Origin: an uncultured Acidobacteriaceae bacterium
GTDB taxonomy: Bacteria; Acidobacteriota; Terriglobia; Terriglobales; Acidobacteriaceae
Reading direction: 5' to 3'
Assembly: GCA_937879855.1 (NCBI GenBank)
Contig: CALFMO010000067.1
Location: 124,001 to 188,000 of the forward strand
DNA: 64,000 bases
Shown: piece after piece, positions 26,666 to 34,700 of the stretch
Layout of the letters: every line of letters starts with the position of its first letter
Position numbering within the stretch: the first letter of the stretch is position 1
Made by a program: the position numbers and the translations under genes
Notes under the pieces: model-generated
Told to the model about the DNA's origin: nothing
What the model saw: the letters and a program-made list of their open reading frames with translations, nothing else
The model's database searches: none

Positions 26666-27694
26666 CTAGTCGCTTGGGTGTGAGGCCAGCTGTTCTTTGA
26701 TCCAATTCAGGATCGTCGGGATGAGCGGATCATAGAACTTGCCTCGCACGATAAAGTCGTGCGCCATGTCGTCGATCTCGAGGTAGCGCGCGTGTCCCGG
26801 ATGGACTTGATTGACGATCTGCGCGACGGCTTCGCTGTCGGCCCGGCTCATGATCGTGTCATTAGAGCCGTGGACGACGAGCACCGGAGCGTTGACGTCT
26901 TGCCACAGTTCGCCGAGGTTCAAAGTTTCCAGTTGCTGATAGAAGGCTGCGGGGCGGCCGTACTGGCCGTCGGGTGAGTCGTACCAAAGAGCTTTCCATT
27001 CGGGATGCTGCGCGACCGCCTGACCCGGCGTCATCCCTTTTGCCAGATACAGATCATAAAATTCCGTGAAAGCTTTTACCGAGTTATTCACTTCTGCGGG
27101 GGACTTCTTTGCAGTGAGCCGCCGGCGCTCCAGTTCCAGCATGTGTTCAAACCAGGTACGTCCCCAGGAACTGCATGACACAAATCCTCGAACCGGATGA
27201 CCACGGGCAACCATCGGAGAAAATCCGCCGCCATTGCTCAATCCCACTACGACAACCCGGTTCAGGTCGATGAAATCGTATTTCGACATGGAATCGAATG
27301 CGGCTTGCCAGCCCGTCATCTCGCTTTGAAAGTCTGCCTGGGCGCAATTTCCCTGGCTCTCGCCGACGCCCGGCTTGTCCATGCGCACGGTGGCGTAGCC
27401 GGACTCGTCAATCAGGCGGCGGAGGAGAATGCCGAAACCGTCATCCGGAGCAGGATTGGGAGACTCCATAGTGTCGCAACTCAGCCAGCCCACGAAGAAA
27501 ATCGCGGGTACTTTTCCGCTGATGCTGTTTGGCCGCGTGACAAACGTGCGCAGTTTTTCGCCACGTCCATTGGTTACCCAACCGTATTGAACGGTGGCAT
27601 GGTCGAAGTGCTCTCGGAGTGACGCGGTCTGTGCTGCAACGGATAAAGATAGAAAAACAAAAACACTGAGGCTCCACGCTGGCGCGTTTCTCAC
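26666..27694 (-). CDS. Exported alpha/beta hydrolase
   Basis: A 342-residue hydrolase with a signal peptide (LSVFVFLSLSVAAQTA). The oxyanion region is FFVGWLSCD, the nucleophile elbow GLSNGGG, the acid probably Asp in HGSNDTIM and the base His in DDMAHDF, a complete Ser-Asp-His set. DKPGVGESQGNC precedes the nucleophile. Substrate unknown; dipeptidyl-peptidase- and esterase-like relatives exist. Confidence 0.82.
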   Translation of the reverse strand: MRNAPAWSLSVFVFLSLSVAAQTASLREHFDHATVQYGWVTNGRGEKLRTFVTRPNSISGKVPAIFFVGWLSCDTMESPNPAPDDGFGILLRRLIDESGYATVRMDKPGVGESQGNCAQADFQSEMTGWQAAFDSMSKYDFIDLNRVVVVGLSNGGGFSPMVARGHPVRGFVSCSSWGRTWFEHMLELERRRLTAKKSPAEVNNSVKAFTEFYDLYLAKGMTPGQAVAQHPEWKALWYDSPDGQYGRPAAFYQQLETLNLGELWQDVNAPVLVVHGSNDTIMSRADSEAVAQIVNQVHPGHARYLEIDDMAHDFIVRGKFYDPLIPTILNWIKEQLASHPSD

Positions 27695-27780
27695 GGCATC
27701 TCCTCCACTAGGTCGGACGACAATTGGAGGTGAAAGTTAGCATAACCACCCGGCGCAGTCGCCAGTGCCGTTTCTGGATC

Positions 27781-27800
27781 GAGGCGCCTGTGCGCGCCTC
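27781..27800. repeat. Short hairpin upstream of purH
   Basis: GAGGCGC and GCGCCTC pair around the loop CTGTGC, about 107 bases before the purH start. It could be an RNA structure in the purH leader or an operator; no known riboswitch motif is apparent. Confidence 0.35.
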
Positions 27801-27906
27801 ACTCACCGTTCCGGATGCGGCGAGGCTTGGAGTTTGCGATTCCGCGGAGAAGCCGCGCCTGCGATCCTGCTAAAATCTTTTTCTGATCTCCCAAAAGCCA
27901 CGCCTC

Positions 27907-29463
27907 ATGTCCAAAGTTCACCGCGCCATCCTCAGCGTCACCGACAAAACCGGACTGGTTGATTTCGCCCGCAAACTTTCTGCTGTCGGCATCGAACTTA
28001 TCTCGACCGGCGGAACGGCCAAGCTGTTGCGCGATTCCAAGGTGCCCGTGAAAGACATTTCCGAGCTCACCGGATTTCCTGAAATGCTGGACGGCCGGGT
28101 TAAGACTTTGCATCCCAAGGTCCATGGCGGGATTTTGCATCGCCGCGAAGATCCCAAGCACGTGGCTGCCGTGGCCGAGCACGGCATTGCTCCCATCGAC
28201 ATGGTGGTCGTGAATCTTTACGCCTTCGAGAAGACCGCCGCAAAACCGGGCGTCGCGTTTGAGGAAGTCATTGAGAATATCGACATCGGCGGCCCGTCCA
28301 TGATTCGCTCTGCCGCTAAGAATTTTCACGATGTGGCCATCGTGACTTCGCCCGCAGACTACGATTCCGTGGCCGAGGAGCTATCCCGCTCCGGGGGCGG
28401 GCTCTCGGCCGAAACCAAGTGGCGGCTGGCGCAGAAAGCCTTCGCCACCACGGCCGCTTACGATTCCGCGATCGCCTCGACGCTGGAACGAATCAGCTCG
28501 GACACGTTTGAGGTGCAGCGGGAGAGCGGCGCATTTCCTTCTACCCTGCGTTTCAGCTTCCAAAAGAAGCTTGGCCTGCGCTACGGGGAAAATCCTCATC
28601 AAAAAGCTGCCATGTACTCCGACGGTTCGAACGCGGGCGTGGCCAATGCTCGGCAACTGCAGGGCAAGGAACTCTCCTACAACAATATCGTCGACCTGCA
28701 AGCCGCATGGGATCTGGCCCAGGAATTTGAAGAGCCGGTTGTCGCCATCATCAAGCACACCAATCCCTGCGGAACCGCTACCGGCAACACTCTTGCAGAA
28801 GCTTACAAACGTGCTTTGGAGTGCGATCCGGTCTCGGCTTTTGGCGGCGTGATCGGCGTGAATCGCCCCATCGACGCCGAGACCGCAGAAGAAATGCATA
28901 AGCTTTTCCTCGAAGTCATCGCGGCACCCGCCTTCGACGAAGCGGCCAAGGCCAAGTTCGCCTCTAAGAAGAATCTGCGCCTGGTGCAGGTGACCCCGGC
29001 CGAGGAGAGATGGGTTTTGAAGAATATTTCTGGCGGCATTCTGGTGCAGGATGCTGACGTTCGGCCGTTGCAAGAGGCCGATCTCAAGGTCGTTACCAAA
29101 CGCGCTCCCACGCCTGAAGAAACTCGGGCCTTGCTCTTCGCCTGGAAAGTTTGCAAGCACGTGAAATCCAACGCCATCGTCTACGCGCGCGACGGGCAGA
29201 CGGTCGGCGTTGGCGCCGGTCAGATGAGCCGCGTGGATTCCGCCAAGATTGGCGCGATGAAGGCCCAACTCCCCCTACAAGGCACGGTTGCGGCCTCCGA
29301 TGCGTTCTTTCCCTTCCCGGATGGCGTGGAAGAAATTGCCAAGGCCGGAGCGACAGCCATCATCCAGCCCGGCGGGTCGCAACGTGACCCCGAAGTCATT
29401 GCCGCCGCCGACCGACTTGGCCTGGCAATGCTTTTCACCGGAGTCCGGCACTTTCGACACTGA
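27907..29463 (+). CDS. purH: Bifunctional AICAR transformylase/IMP cyclohydrolase
   Basis: A 518-residue bifunctional enzyme for the last two steps of IMP synthesis. The N-terminal IMP cyclohydrolase domain (about 1-195) has SVTDKTGLVDFA, STGGTAKLL and KTLHPKVHGGIL; the C-terminal transformylase domain has LRYGENPHQKAA, IIKHTNPCG and DAFFPFPDGVE. Length is standard. It stands alone, without other pur genes. Confidence 0.97.
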   Translation: MSKVHRAILSVTDKTGLVDFARKLSAVGIELISTGGTAKLLRDSKVPVKDISELTGFPEMLDGRVKTLHPKVHGGILHRREDPKHVAAVAEHGIAPIDMVVVNLYAFEKTAAKPGVAFEEVIENIDIGGPSMIRSAAKNFHDVAIVTSPADYDSVAEELSRSGGGLSAETKWRLAQKAFATTAAYDSAIASTLERISSDTFEVQRESGAFPSTLRFSFQKKLGLRYGENPHQKAAMYSDGSNAGVANARQLQGKELSYNNIVDLQAAWDLAQEFEEPVVAIIKHTNPCGTATGNTLAEAYKRALECDPVSAFGGVIGVNRPIDAETAEEMHKLFLEVIAAPAFDEAAKAKFASKKNLRLVQVTPAEERWVLKNISGGILVQDADVRPLQEADLKVVTKRAPTPEETRALLFAWKVCKHVKSNAIVYARDGQTVGVGAGQMSRVDSAKIGAMKAQLPLQGTVAASDAFFPFPDGVEEIAKAGATAIIQPGGSQRDPEVIAAADRLGLAMLFTGVRHFRH

Positions 29464-29532
29464 TAGACCGGATCCTCAGACCTTGGCCTGAGTTTCGACG
29501 CTCCGTGAACTGGATGTACTGCGAGGCCGACG

Positions 29533-29562
29533 GCCGGCGGGACGCCGGCGCTACATTTTTTT
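29533..29562 (+). terminator. Hairpin with T-run after purH
   Basis: GCCGGCG, loop GGA, CGCCGGC (29533-29549) followed after GCTACA by seven T residues. It acts plausibly as the purH terminator. The stem with its GTAGCGCCGGC flank (reverse strand) resembles the palindrome at 63717-63740, so it may be a repeat element recruited as terminator. The rest of the 300-base gap holds a duplicated GGAGGTCCAA and no gene. Confidence 0.6.
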
Positions 29563-29763
29563 GCCGAGCGGAGGTCCAAGGTCGGAGGTCCAAATCCCAC
29601 CGGTCCCTGACCTTCCGGTTGTTCCGGCGTTGGTGACACGGGTTCTGTTTTTTCCCAACACGGCCGGGGGTCGGGTTAGAATAAAAGCACCTTTCCCCCC
29701 GCGGCTTTGCATCCAAATAAGCTGAGGTTTCGGAAACGCGCTTCCAGCGCAGTCAGGGCAAGC

Positions 29764-31854
29764 ATGAATCGTATTTTTTGCGCACTTTTGATGATCTCGG
29801 TGGCCGCTACCGCCGCGGTGAGCCAAAACACCCCAGCCTCACCCTCGGAGTCCAATCCGACCGACGCCAAGGCCCAGCCTGCACCGCGCAAAGTAGATCA
29901 TGCTGCGGCCTACTATCACTACACGCTGGCGCATATGTATGAGGAGATGGTCACGGCATACGGCCGTAGCGACCTGGCCACCAAGGCGACCGAGGAATAC
30001 CGGCTCGCGATTGAGGCCGATCCTTCCTCAGAATTCCTGACCTCAGGCCTGGCCGAACTCTACGTCAAGACCGGCCGCATCGCCGACGCCGTAAAAGAAG
30101 CACAAGACATCATCAAGCGCGATCCCAAGAATCTGGAAGCCCACAAGCTGCTCGGCCGCATTTATCTGCGTTCCCTCGGCGACATGCCCGGCGGCTCCGG
30201 GTCCGACAATATTCTGAAGCTGGCGATCGAGCAGTACGAGCAAATTGTAAAACTCGATCCCGACAGCGTTGACGATCACCTGCTGCTCGGCCGTCTTTAC
30301 CGCTTGAACAATGACCTTCAAAAAGCGGAAGGCGAACTCAAGATCGCGATCAAGCTCGATCCCAGTTCGGAAGAAGCGGTGACGACGTTAGCCATGCTTT
30401 ACACCGACGAAGGCGACACGGCGCACGCTTTAAAGGTTTTGGCTTCCATTCCTGACTCGGCGCGCTCGGCCAAGCTTTACGCCGCACTCGGCGCGGCTTA
30501 CGAGCAGCGCAAGGATTACAAGAGCGCGATCGACGCCTTCCGCCATGCCATCACTCTCGATCGCGATAATCTCGACGCCATCCGCGGATTGGCCGAAAAC
30601 CTGGCGAACGACGGCCAGCTCGATGCCGCCCTCGAGCAATACAAAGTAATTGCCGATTCCAATCCGGAAGACGCGCAGACCTATGTTCGCATGGCCGAGA
30701 TTTATCGCCGCCAGGCGAAGTACGATCTTGCGCTGGAAAATTTGAAGCGCGCTGACACGCTGGTTCCCGACACCATGGATGTCCCCTACAGCATGGCTGC
30801 GGTTTACCAGGCACAGGGCCGCTATGACGACGCGATCCAACTCCTGCAGGGATTGCTCAAGAAAACGGAAAAGAGCGAAACCGGATCGAGCCAGGCCGAC
30901 CGCAACAATCGCGCCATCTTCATCGAGCGCCTTGGAATGGTTTACCGCGAGCAGGAAAACTACCCCGCCGCGATCGATACCTTCCGCAAAATGTTGCCCT
31001 TGGGCGATGAAAACGCCCGCAGCGGCTACCAGGAAATCATTGATACCTATCGCGACGCCAAACAGTGGTCGCAAGCGACGGCCGCGGCCAAAGAAGCCGT
31101 GCAGAAGATGCCCGACGACCGCGACCTGCGCATGGTGCTCGACGCGCAACTGGCCGACACCGGCGAATTCGACAAGGCGATCGCCGACGTTCGCTCGCTG
31201 TTGAAAGGCGGCGCAGAGGATCGCGAAGTCTATCTTCGCATGGGCATCATCTATACCCGCGCCAAGCGCTGGAACGACGCTCTGGAAGCTCTCGCCAAAG
31301 CGCAGGAGCTATCGACCAAGTCGGAAGAAAAGGCTTATGTCGAGTTTTTGCGTGGCGACCTTTACCAGCGGCAGAAGATGTTTGACCAGGCCGAGGGCGA
31401 ATTCAAGAAGGTGCTGGCTGTGACTGCCCCCACCGATCCGCAGGCTGCCGCTACGCTGAATTATCTCGGATATATGAACGCCGATCGCGGCGTGAAGCTC
31501 GACGAGTCGCTGAATTTCATCAAGCAGGCTTTGACGTTCGAGCCTAATAACGGCGCCTATCTGGACTCGCTGGGCTGGGTTTACTTCAAGCTGGGCAAGT
31601 ACGATCTGGCGGAAGAAAATCTGACCAAAGCCGAAGCGCACATGGGAACGGATCCGACGGTGCAGGAACATCTGGGCGATTTGTATCAGAAAACCGGCCG
31701 CCTGAAACTCGCCGCTGCGCACTGGGATCGCGCCGTTCAAGAGTGGAACAAGACGGTCCCGGCCGAGCAGGACAGTGAAGCCTTCGCCAAAGTCCAGCAG
31801 AAGTTGGACGCGGCGAAAGTACGACTGGCCAAGGAAGAATCCGACAAGCACTAG
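29764..31854 (+). CDS. Exported TPR-repeat protein
   Basis: A 696-residue protein with a signal peptide (IFCALLMISVAATAAVSQ) followed by at least ten tetratricopeptide-like repeats across its length; examples are LYAALGAAYEQRKDYKSAIDAFRHAI and LGWVYFKLGKYDLAEENLTKAEAH read by position rather than as motifs of fixed length. TPR arrays are protein-interaction scaffolds, so a periplasmic or outer-membrane assembly role is likely; no catalytic domain is visible. I start at 29764 where the signal peptide begins; the frame is open 19 codons farther. Acidobacteria encode many such proteins. Confidence 0.87.
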   Translation: MNRIFCALLMISVAATAAVSQNTPASPSESNPTDAKAQPAPRKVDHAAAYYHYTLAHMYEEMVTAYGRSDLATKATEEYRLAIEADPSSEFLTSGLAELYVKTGRIADAVKEAQDIIKRDPKNLEAHKLLGRIYLRSLGDMPGGSGSDNILKLAIEQYEQIVKLDPDSVDDHLLLGRLYRLNNDLQKAEGELKIAIKLDPSSEEAVTTLAMLYTDEGDTAHALKVLASIPDSARSAKLYAALGAAYEQRKDYKSAIDAFRHAITLDRDNLDAIRGLAENLANDGQLDAALEQYKVIADSNPEDAQTYVRMAEIYRRQAKYDLALENLKRADTLVPDTMDVPYSMAAVYQAQGRYDDAIQLLQGLLKKTEKSETGSSQADRNNRAIFIERLGMVYREQENYPAAIDTFRKMLPLGDENARSGYQEIIDTYRDAKQWSQATAAAKEAVQKMPDDRDLRMVLDAQLADTGEFDKAIADVRSLLKGGAEDREVYLRMGIIYTRAKRWNDALEALAKAQELSTKSEEKAYVEFLRGDLYQRQKMFDQAEGEFKKVLAVTAPTDPQAAATLNYLGYMNADRGVKLDESLNFIKQALTFEPNNGAYLDSLGWVYFKLGKYDLAEENLTKAEAHMGTDPTVQEHLGDLYQKTGRLKLAAAHWDRAVQEWNKTVPAEQDSEAFAKVQQKLDAAKVRLAKEESDKH

Positions 31855-31859
31855 AACCG

Positions 31860-31944
31860 ATTGCAGATTGATGATTTTTGATCGCTGATTGAGAACCTTG
31901 CGTTTTGCTTTTCAATCAACAATCGACAATCATCAATCTGCAAT
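31860..31944. repeat. Intergenic perfect 17-bp inverted repeat reaching a start codon
   Basis: ATTGCAGATTGATGATT (31860-31876) is exactly repeated in reverse complement at 31928-31944. The right arm ends inside the ATG of the following acetyltransferase gene. The spacer contains further AATCAACAATC-like units. Pairing of the arms would bury the start codon in RNA structure. Confidence 0.75.
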
Positions 31945-32410
31945 GAACCTGAACATCACCATCCGCGAGGCCTCTCTCGCCGACATTCCTGAAATTCTTC
32001 GCCAGCGTTGCGGCATGTATGAAGACATGGGCACCAAAGATCGCGATGCCCTGACCGCGATGGCGAAGTTGTCCGCTGACTACCTGTCAAAAGCAATGAC
32101 AGACGGCTCGTTTCGGGCATGGCTCGCTTGCGACGGAGACCGCGTGGCCGCCGGAGGCGCGGTGATCATCACTCCCTGGCTGGCCCATCCTTACGATCTC
32201 GAATGCCGGCGCGTCACGATCCTCAACGTCTATACCAACCCTGAATACCGCCGCCGCGGCGTCGCCCGCAAAATCATGCAGACCATCATCGACTGGTGCG
32301 AGGCCGAAGGATTCGCCCGCGTGACTCTTCATGCCAGCGAGGATGGGCGGCACTTGTACGAATCTCTCGGATTCGAAGCGAGCAACGAGATGCGCCTCAA
32401 GCTGCGGTGA
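31943..32410 (+). CDS. GNAT-family N-acetyltransferase
   Basis: A 155-residue acetyltransferase with motif A in VYTNPEYRRRGVARKIMQTII, then VTLHASEDGRHLYESLGFEAS. Substrate unknown. The chosen ATG is where the domain begins; an upstream in-frame ATG at 31889 would add residues encoded by the inverted repeat. No Shine-Dalgarno is evident, and the start lies at the end of a 17-bp inverted repeat. Confidence 0.84.
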   Translation: MNLNITIREASLADIPEILRQRCGMYEDMGTKDRDALTAMAKLSADYLSKAMTDGSFRAWLACDGDRVAAGGAVIITPWLAHPYDLECRRVTILNVYTNPEYRRRGVARKIMQTIIDWCEAEGFARVTLHASEDGRHLYESLGFEASNEMRLKLR

Positions 32411-32508
32411 GAAGAATTGTGGATTGGTGAAGCAAGCCTCGGCTTCTGGTCCGTTCAATCTTCAATCAGAAATCATCAATCAACAATCAACAATGCTATT
32501 CTCTTTCC

Positions 32509-33624
32509 ATGTTGGCCGGCTACGCGGTGCACGTTGAAGAATCCCGCGGACGCCGTTTCCCTGAAGCCGCTCATCCCTACCGCAATGATTTCCAGCGCGA
32601 CCGCGACCGCGTCATTCACGCGCGCGCTTTCCGCCGCCTCGAAGCTAAGACGCAGGTTTTTACCCGCCGCTACTCTGACCACTTTCGAAACCGGCTTACT
32701 CATACTCTCGAAGTCTCGCAAGTTTCCCGCACCATCGCCGGAGCGCTGGGCCTCAACGTTGACCTGGCCGAGGCGTTAGCTCTGGTTCACGACATCGGCC
32801 ATCCACCCTTCGGCCACGCTGGCGAAAAAGCGCTCAACACTGCCATGCGAGAGCATGGCCTGAGCTTCGATCACAACCTGCACGCCCTGCGCACCGTCGA
32901 AGATTTTGAGCAGCGCTATGCCGCCTTCCGCGGTTTGAACCTGACCTTCGAGGTTCGCGAAGGCATCATCAAACACTCGCGAGATTACGACGCGAAGGAA
33001 CATCCCGAGCTCGCGGAATATCTGCTGGACAAGCGGCCTCCGCTCGAAGCGCAACTGATCGACCTGACCGACGAAATTGCTTATAACACCGCCGACCTCG
33101 ACGACGGCTACGAGGCGCATCTGCTATCGCTCGAGGAAGTCCGAGAAGGCGTTCCCATCTTCGAAGACTTTTACCGCGAAGTCGAGCAACTCTATCCCGA
33201 TGCCCCCGACAAACTGAAATTCAACGAAGCCCTCAAGCGCGTCCTCAATCGCTTCGTGGACGACCTGATCACAAACACGCGGGCGCGCCTAACTCAAACC
33301 GGAGTTCTCACACTCGAAGACGTGCGCAATCATTCCGAGCGGCTGGCCGCGTTCAGCCCTGCGGTAGAGGCCGAACGCAAACAGAACAAGGATTTCCTCT
33401 ATGAGAATCTCTATTACAGTCCGTCGCTGGCTGGGGAGAAAGAGGACGCGGAACGGGTGGTCAAGGAACTCTTCGCATTCTGGATGGAGCATCCCGCAGC
33501 TCTTCCCCATAACTACCAGGAAAAAGCGAAAGAAGATTCTCTGGCAAGGGTCGTTTGCGACTACATTGCCGGCATGACCGACAATTTCATCTTCGAGCAA
33601 TACGAAAAACACTGTGGTGGCTGA
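32509..33624 (+). CDS. dGTPase-like HD-domain triphosphohydrolase
   Basis: A 371-residue protein of the deoxyguanosinetriphosphate triphosphohydrolase-like group. It has NRLTHTLEVSQVSR (first His), HDIGHPPFGHAGE (the HD pair) and a later IDLTDEIAYNTADLDDG (last metal Asp). The family hydrolyses dNTPs to nucleosides and triphosphate and can affect dNTP pools. Bacterial Dgt proteins of this length form a distinct subgroup from the 505-residue E. coli enzyme. AT-rich imperfect repeats of AATCAACAATC type lie just upstream. Confidence 0.87.
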   Translation: MLAGYAVHVEESRGRRFPEAAHPYRNDFQRDRDRVIHARAFRRLEAKTQVFTRRYSDHFRNRLTHTLEVSQVSRTIAGALGLNVDLAEALALVHDIGHPPFGHAGEKALNTAMREHGLSFDHNLHALRTVEDFEQRYAAFRGLNLTFEVREGIIKHSRDYDAKEHPELAEYLLDKRPPLEAQLIDLTDEIAYNTADLDDGYEAHLLSLEEVREGVPIFEDFYREVEQLYPDAPDKLKFNEALKRVLNRFVDDLITNTRARLTQTGVLTLEDVRNHSERLAAFSPAVEAERKQNKDFLYENLYYSPSLAGEKEDAERVVKELFAFWMEHPAALPHNYQEKAKEDSLARVVCDYIAGMTDNFIFEQYEKHCGG

Positions 33625-33701
33625 GAGTTTGATGGCAGCTTTCGGATAGACAATTTCGGGCGGAGTGCGTCAAATATAGCTCAGAGGAAACGCCGCCTGA
33701 G

Positions 33702-34694
33702 ATGATCTTCCGACGATTGATTTGCGGGATTGTGGGTGCGCTTGTGATGGCGGACTGCCGGGCCTCGGCCCAAGCGTCTGCGCCTGTGGCCTTCCACCAA
33801 ACGCTTGATGATGCGTGGTGGACCGGTCCGATGCTTGCGCCCTCGGCCAATACGTTGCCGCGGGGACACATGCTGCTCGAACCTTATCTTTTTGATGTGT
33901 CGACGCAGGGTTTCTACAACTCCAGCGGCAAGCGCGTTAGCGCTCCACATTCCAACGGTTTCGGATCGCTCACGTACATGAACTATGGACTCGGCAACAA
34001 ATTTACCGTTGGCTTGATTCCGACGTTCGGCTACAACCAGGTAAGCGGCGGCCCGAACAGTGCGGGTGTTGGAGTCGGAGATCTAACGGTGCAGGCGCAG
34101 TACCGCATGCATCTATTTCGCGAGGGTGGCTGGATTCCCACGACTTCGGTGGCCGTGCAGGAAACATTGCCCACGGGGAAATATGATCAACTGGGCAGCC
34201 GCCCCAGCGACGGTTTTGGCGCGGGAGCCTTTACCACCACGGTGGCGCTCTACACGCAGACATTTTTCTGGATGCCTAACGGGCGCATTCTGCGCATGCG
34301 CTTCAACGTTGCGCCGGCATTTTCCAAAAGCGTAAATGTACAAGATGTCAGCGTCTACGGCACAGGCGAAGGATTTCGCGGAAACGCCAAGCCAGGCGCA
34401 TCCATCTTCATCGATGCGGCCTGGGAATACAGCATGACACAGCATTGGGTGTTGGCGCTGGACGCCACCTATCGTTATCAGGGGAACACGCCGGTAAGTG
34501 GCTACTACATTTCCAATCCCAGCGCACCTTTCGTGCTGAACTCCGGCTCGAGCCAGGCTTTCGGCGTGGCACCGGCGATCGAATACAACCTGACCAGCAA
34601 ACTCGGTTTTCTCCTCGGCACGCGCTTGTTTCCAGCTGGGAGCAATACGCCTGTCAGTATTACGCCTGCTGTGGCTGTCAACTACGTACACTGA
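33702..34694 (+). CDS. Predicted outer-membrane beta-barrel protein (phenol-MetA-like)
   Basis: A 330-residue protein with a signal peptide (about 1-23) and many alternating amphipathic strands, ending in aromatic-containing AVAVNYVH as in beta-barrels. Segments such as GVGDLTVQAQYRM, ALDATYRYQGNTP and GFLLGTRLFP resemble the 'MetA pathway of phenol degradation' barrel family; this is pattern-level recognition. Function unknown, perhaps a porin-like channel. It converges with the GH42 gene. Confidence 0.65.
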   Translation: MIFRRLICGIVGALVMADCRASAQASAPVAFHQTLDDAWWTGPMLAPSANTLPRGHMLLEPYLFDVSTQGFYNSSGKRVSAPHSNGFGSLTYMNYGLGNKFTVGLIPTFGYNQVSGGPNSAGVGVGDLTVQAQYRMHLFREGGWIPTTSVAVQETLPTGKYDQLGSRPSDGFGAGAFTTTVALYTQTFFWMPNGRILRMRFNVAPAFSKSVNVQDVSVYGTGEGFRGNAKPGASIFIDAAWEYSMTQHWVLALDATYRYQGNTPVSGYYISNPSAPFVLNSGSSQAFGVAPAIEYNLTSKLGFLLGTRLFPAGSNTPVSITPAVAVNYVH

Positions 34695-34700
34695 TCGTGA

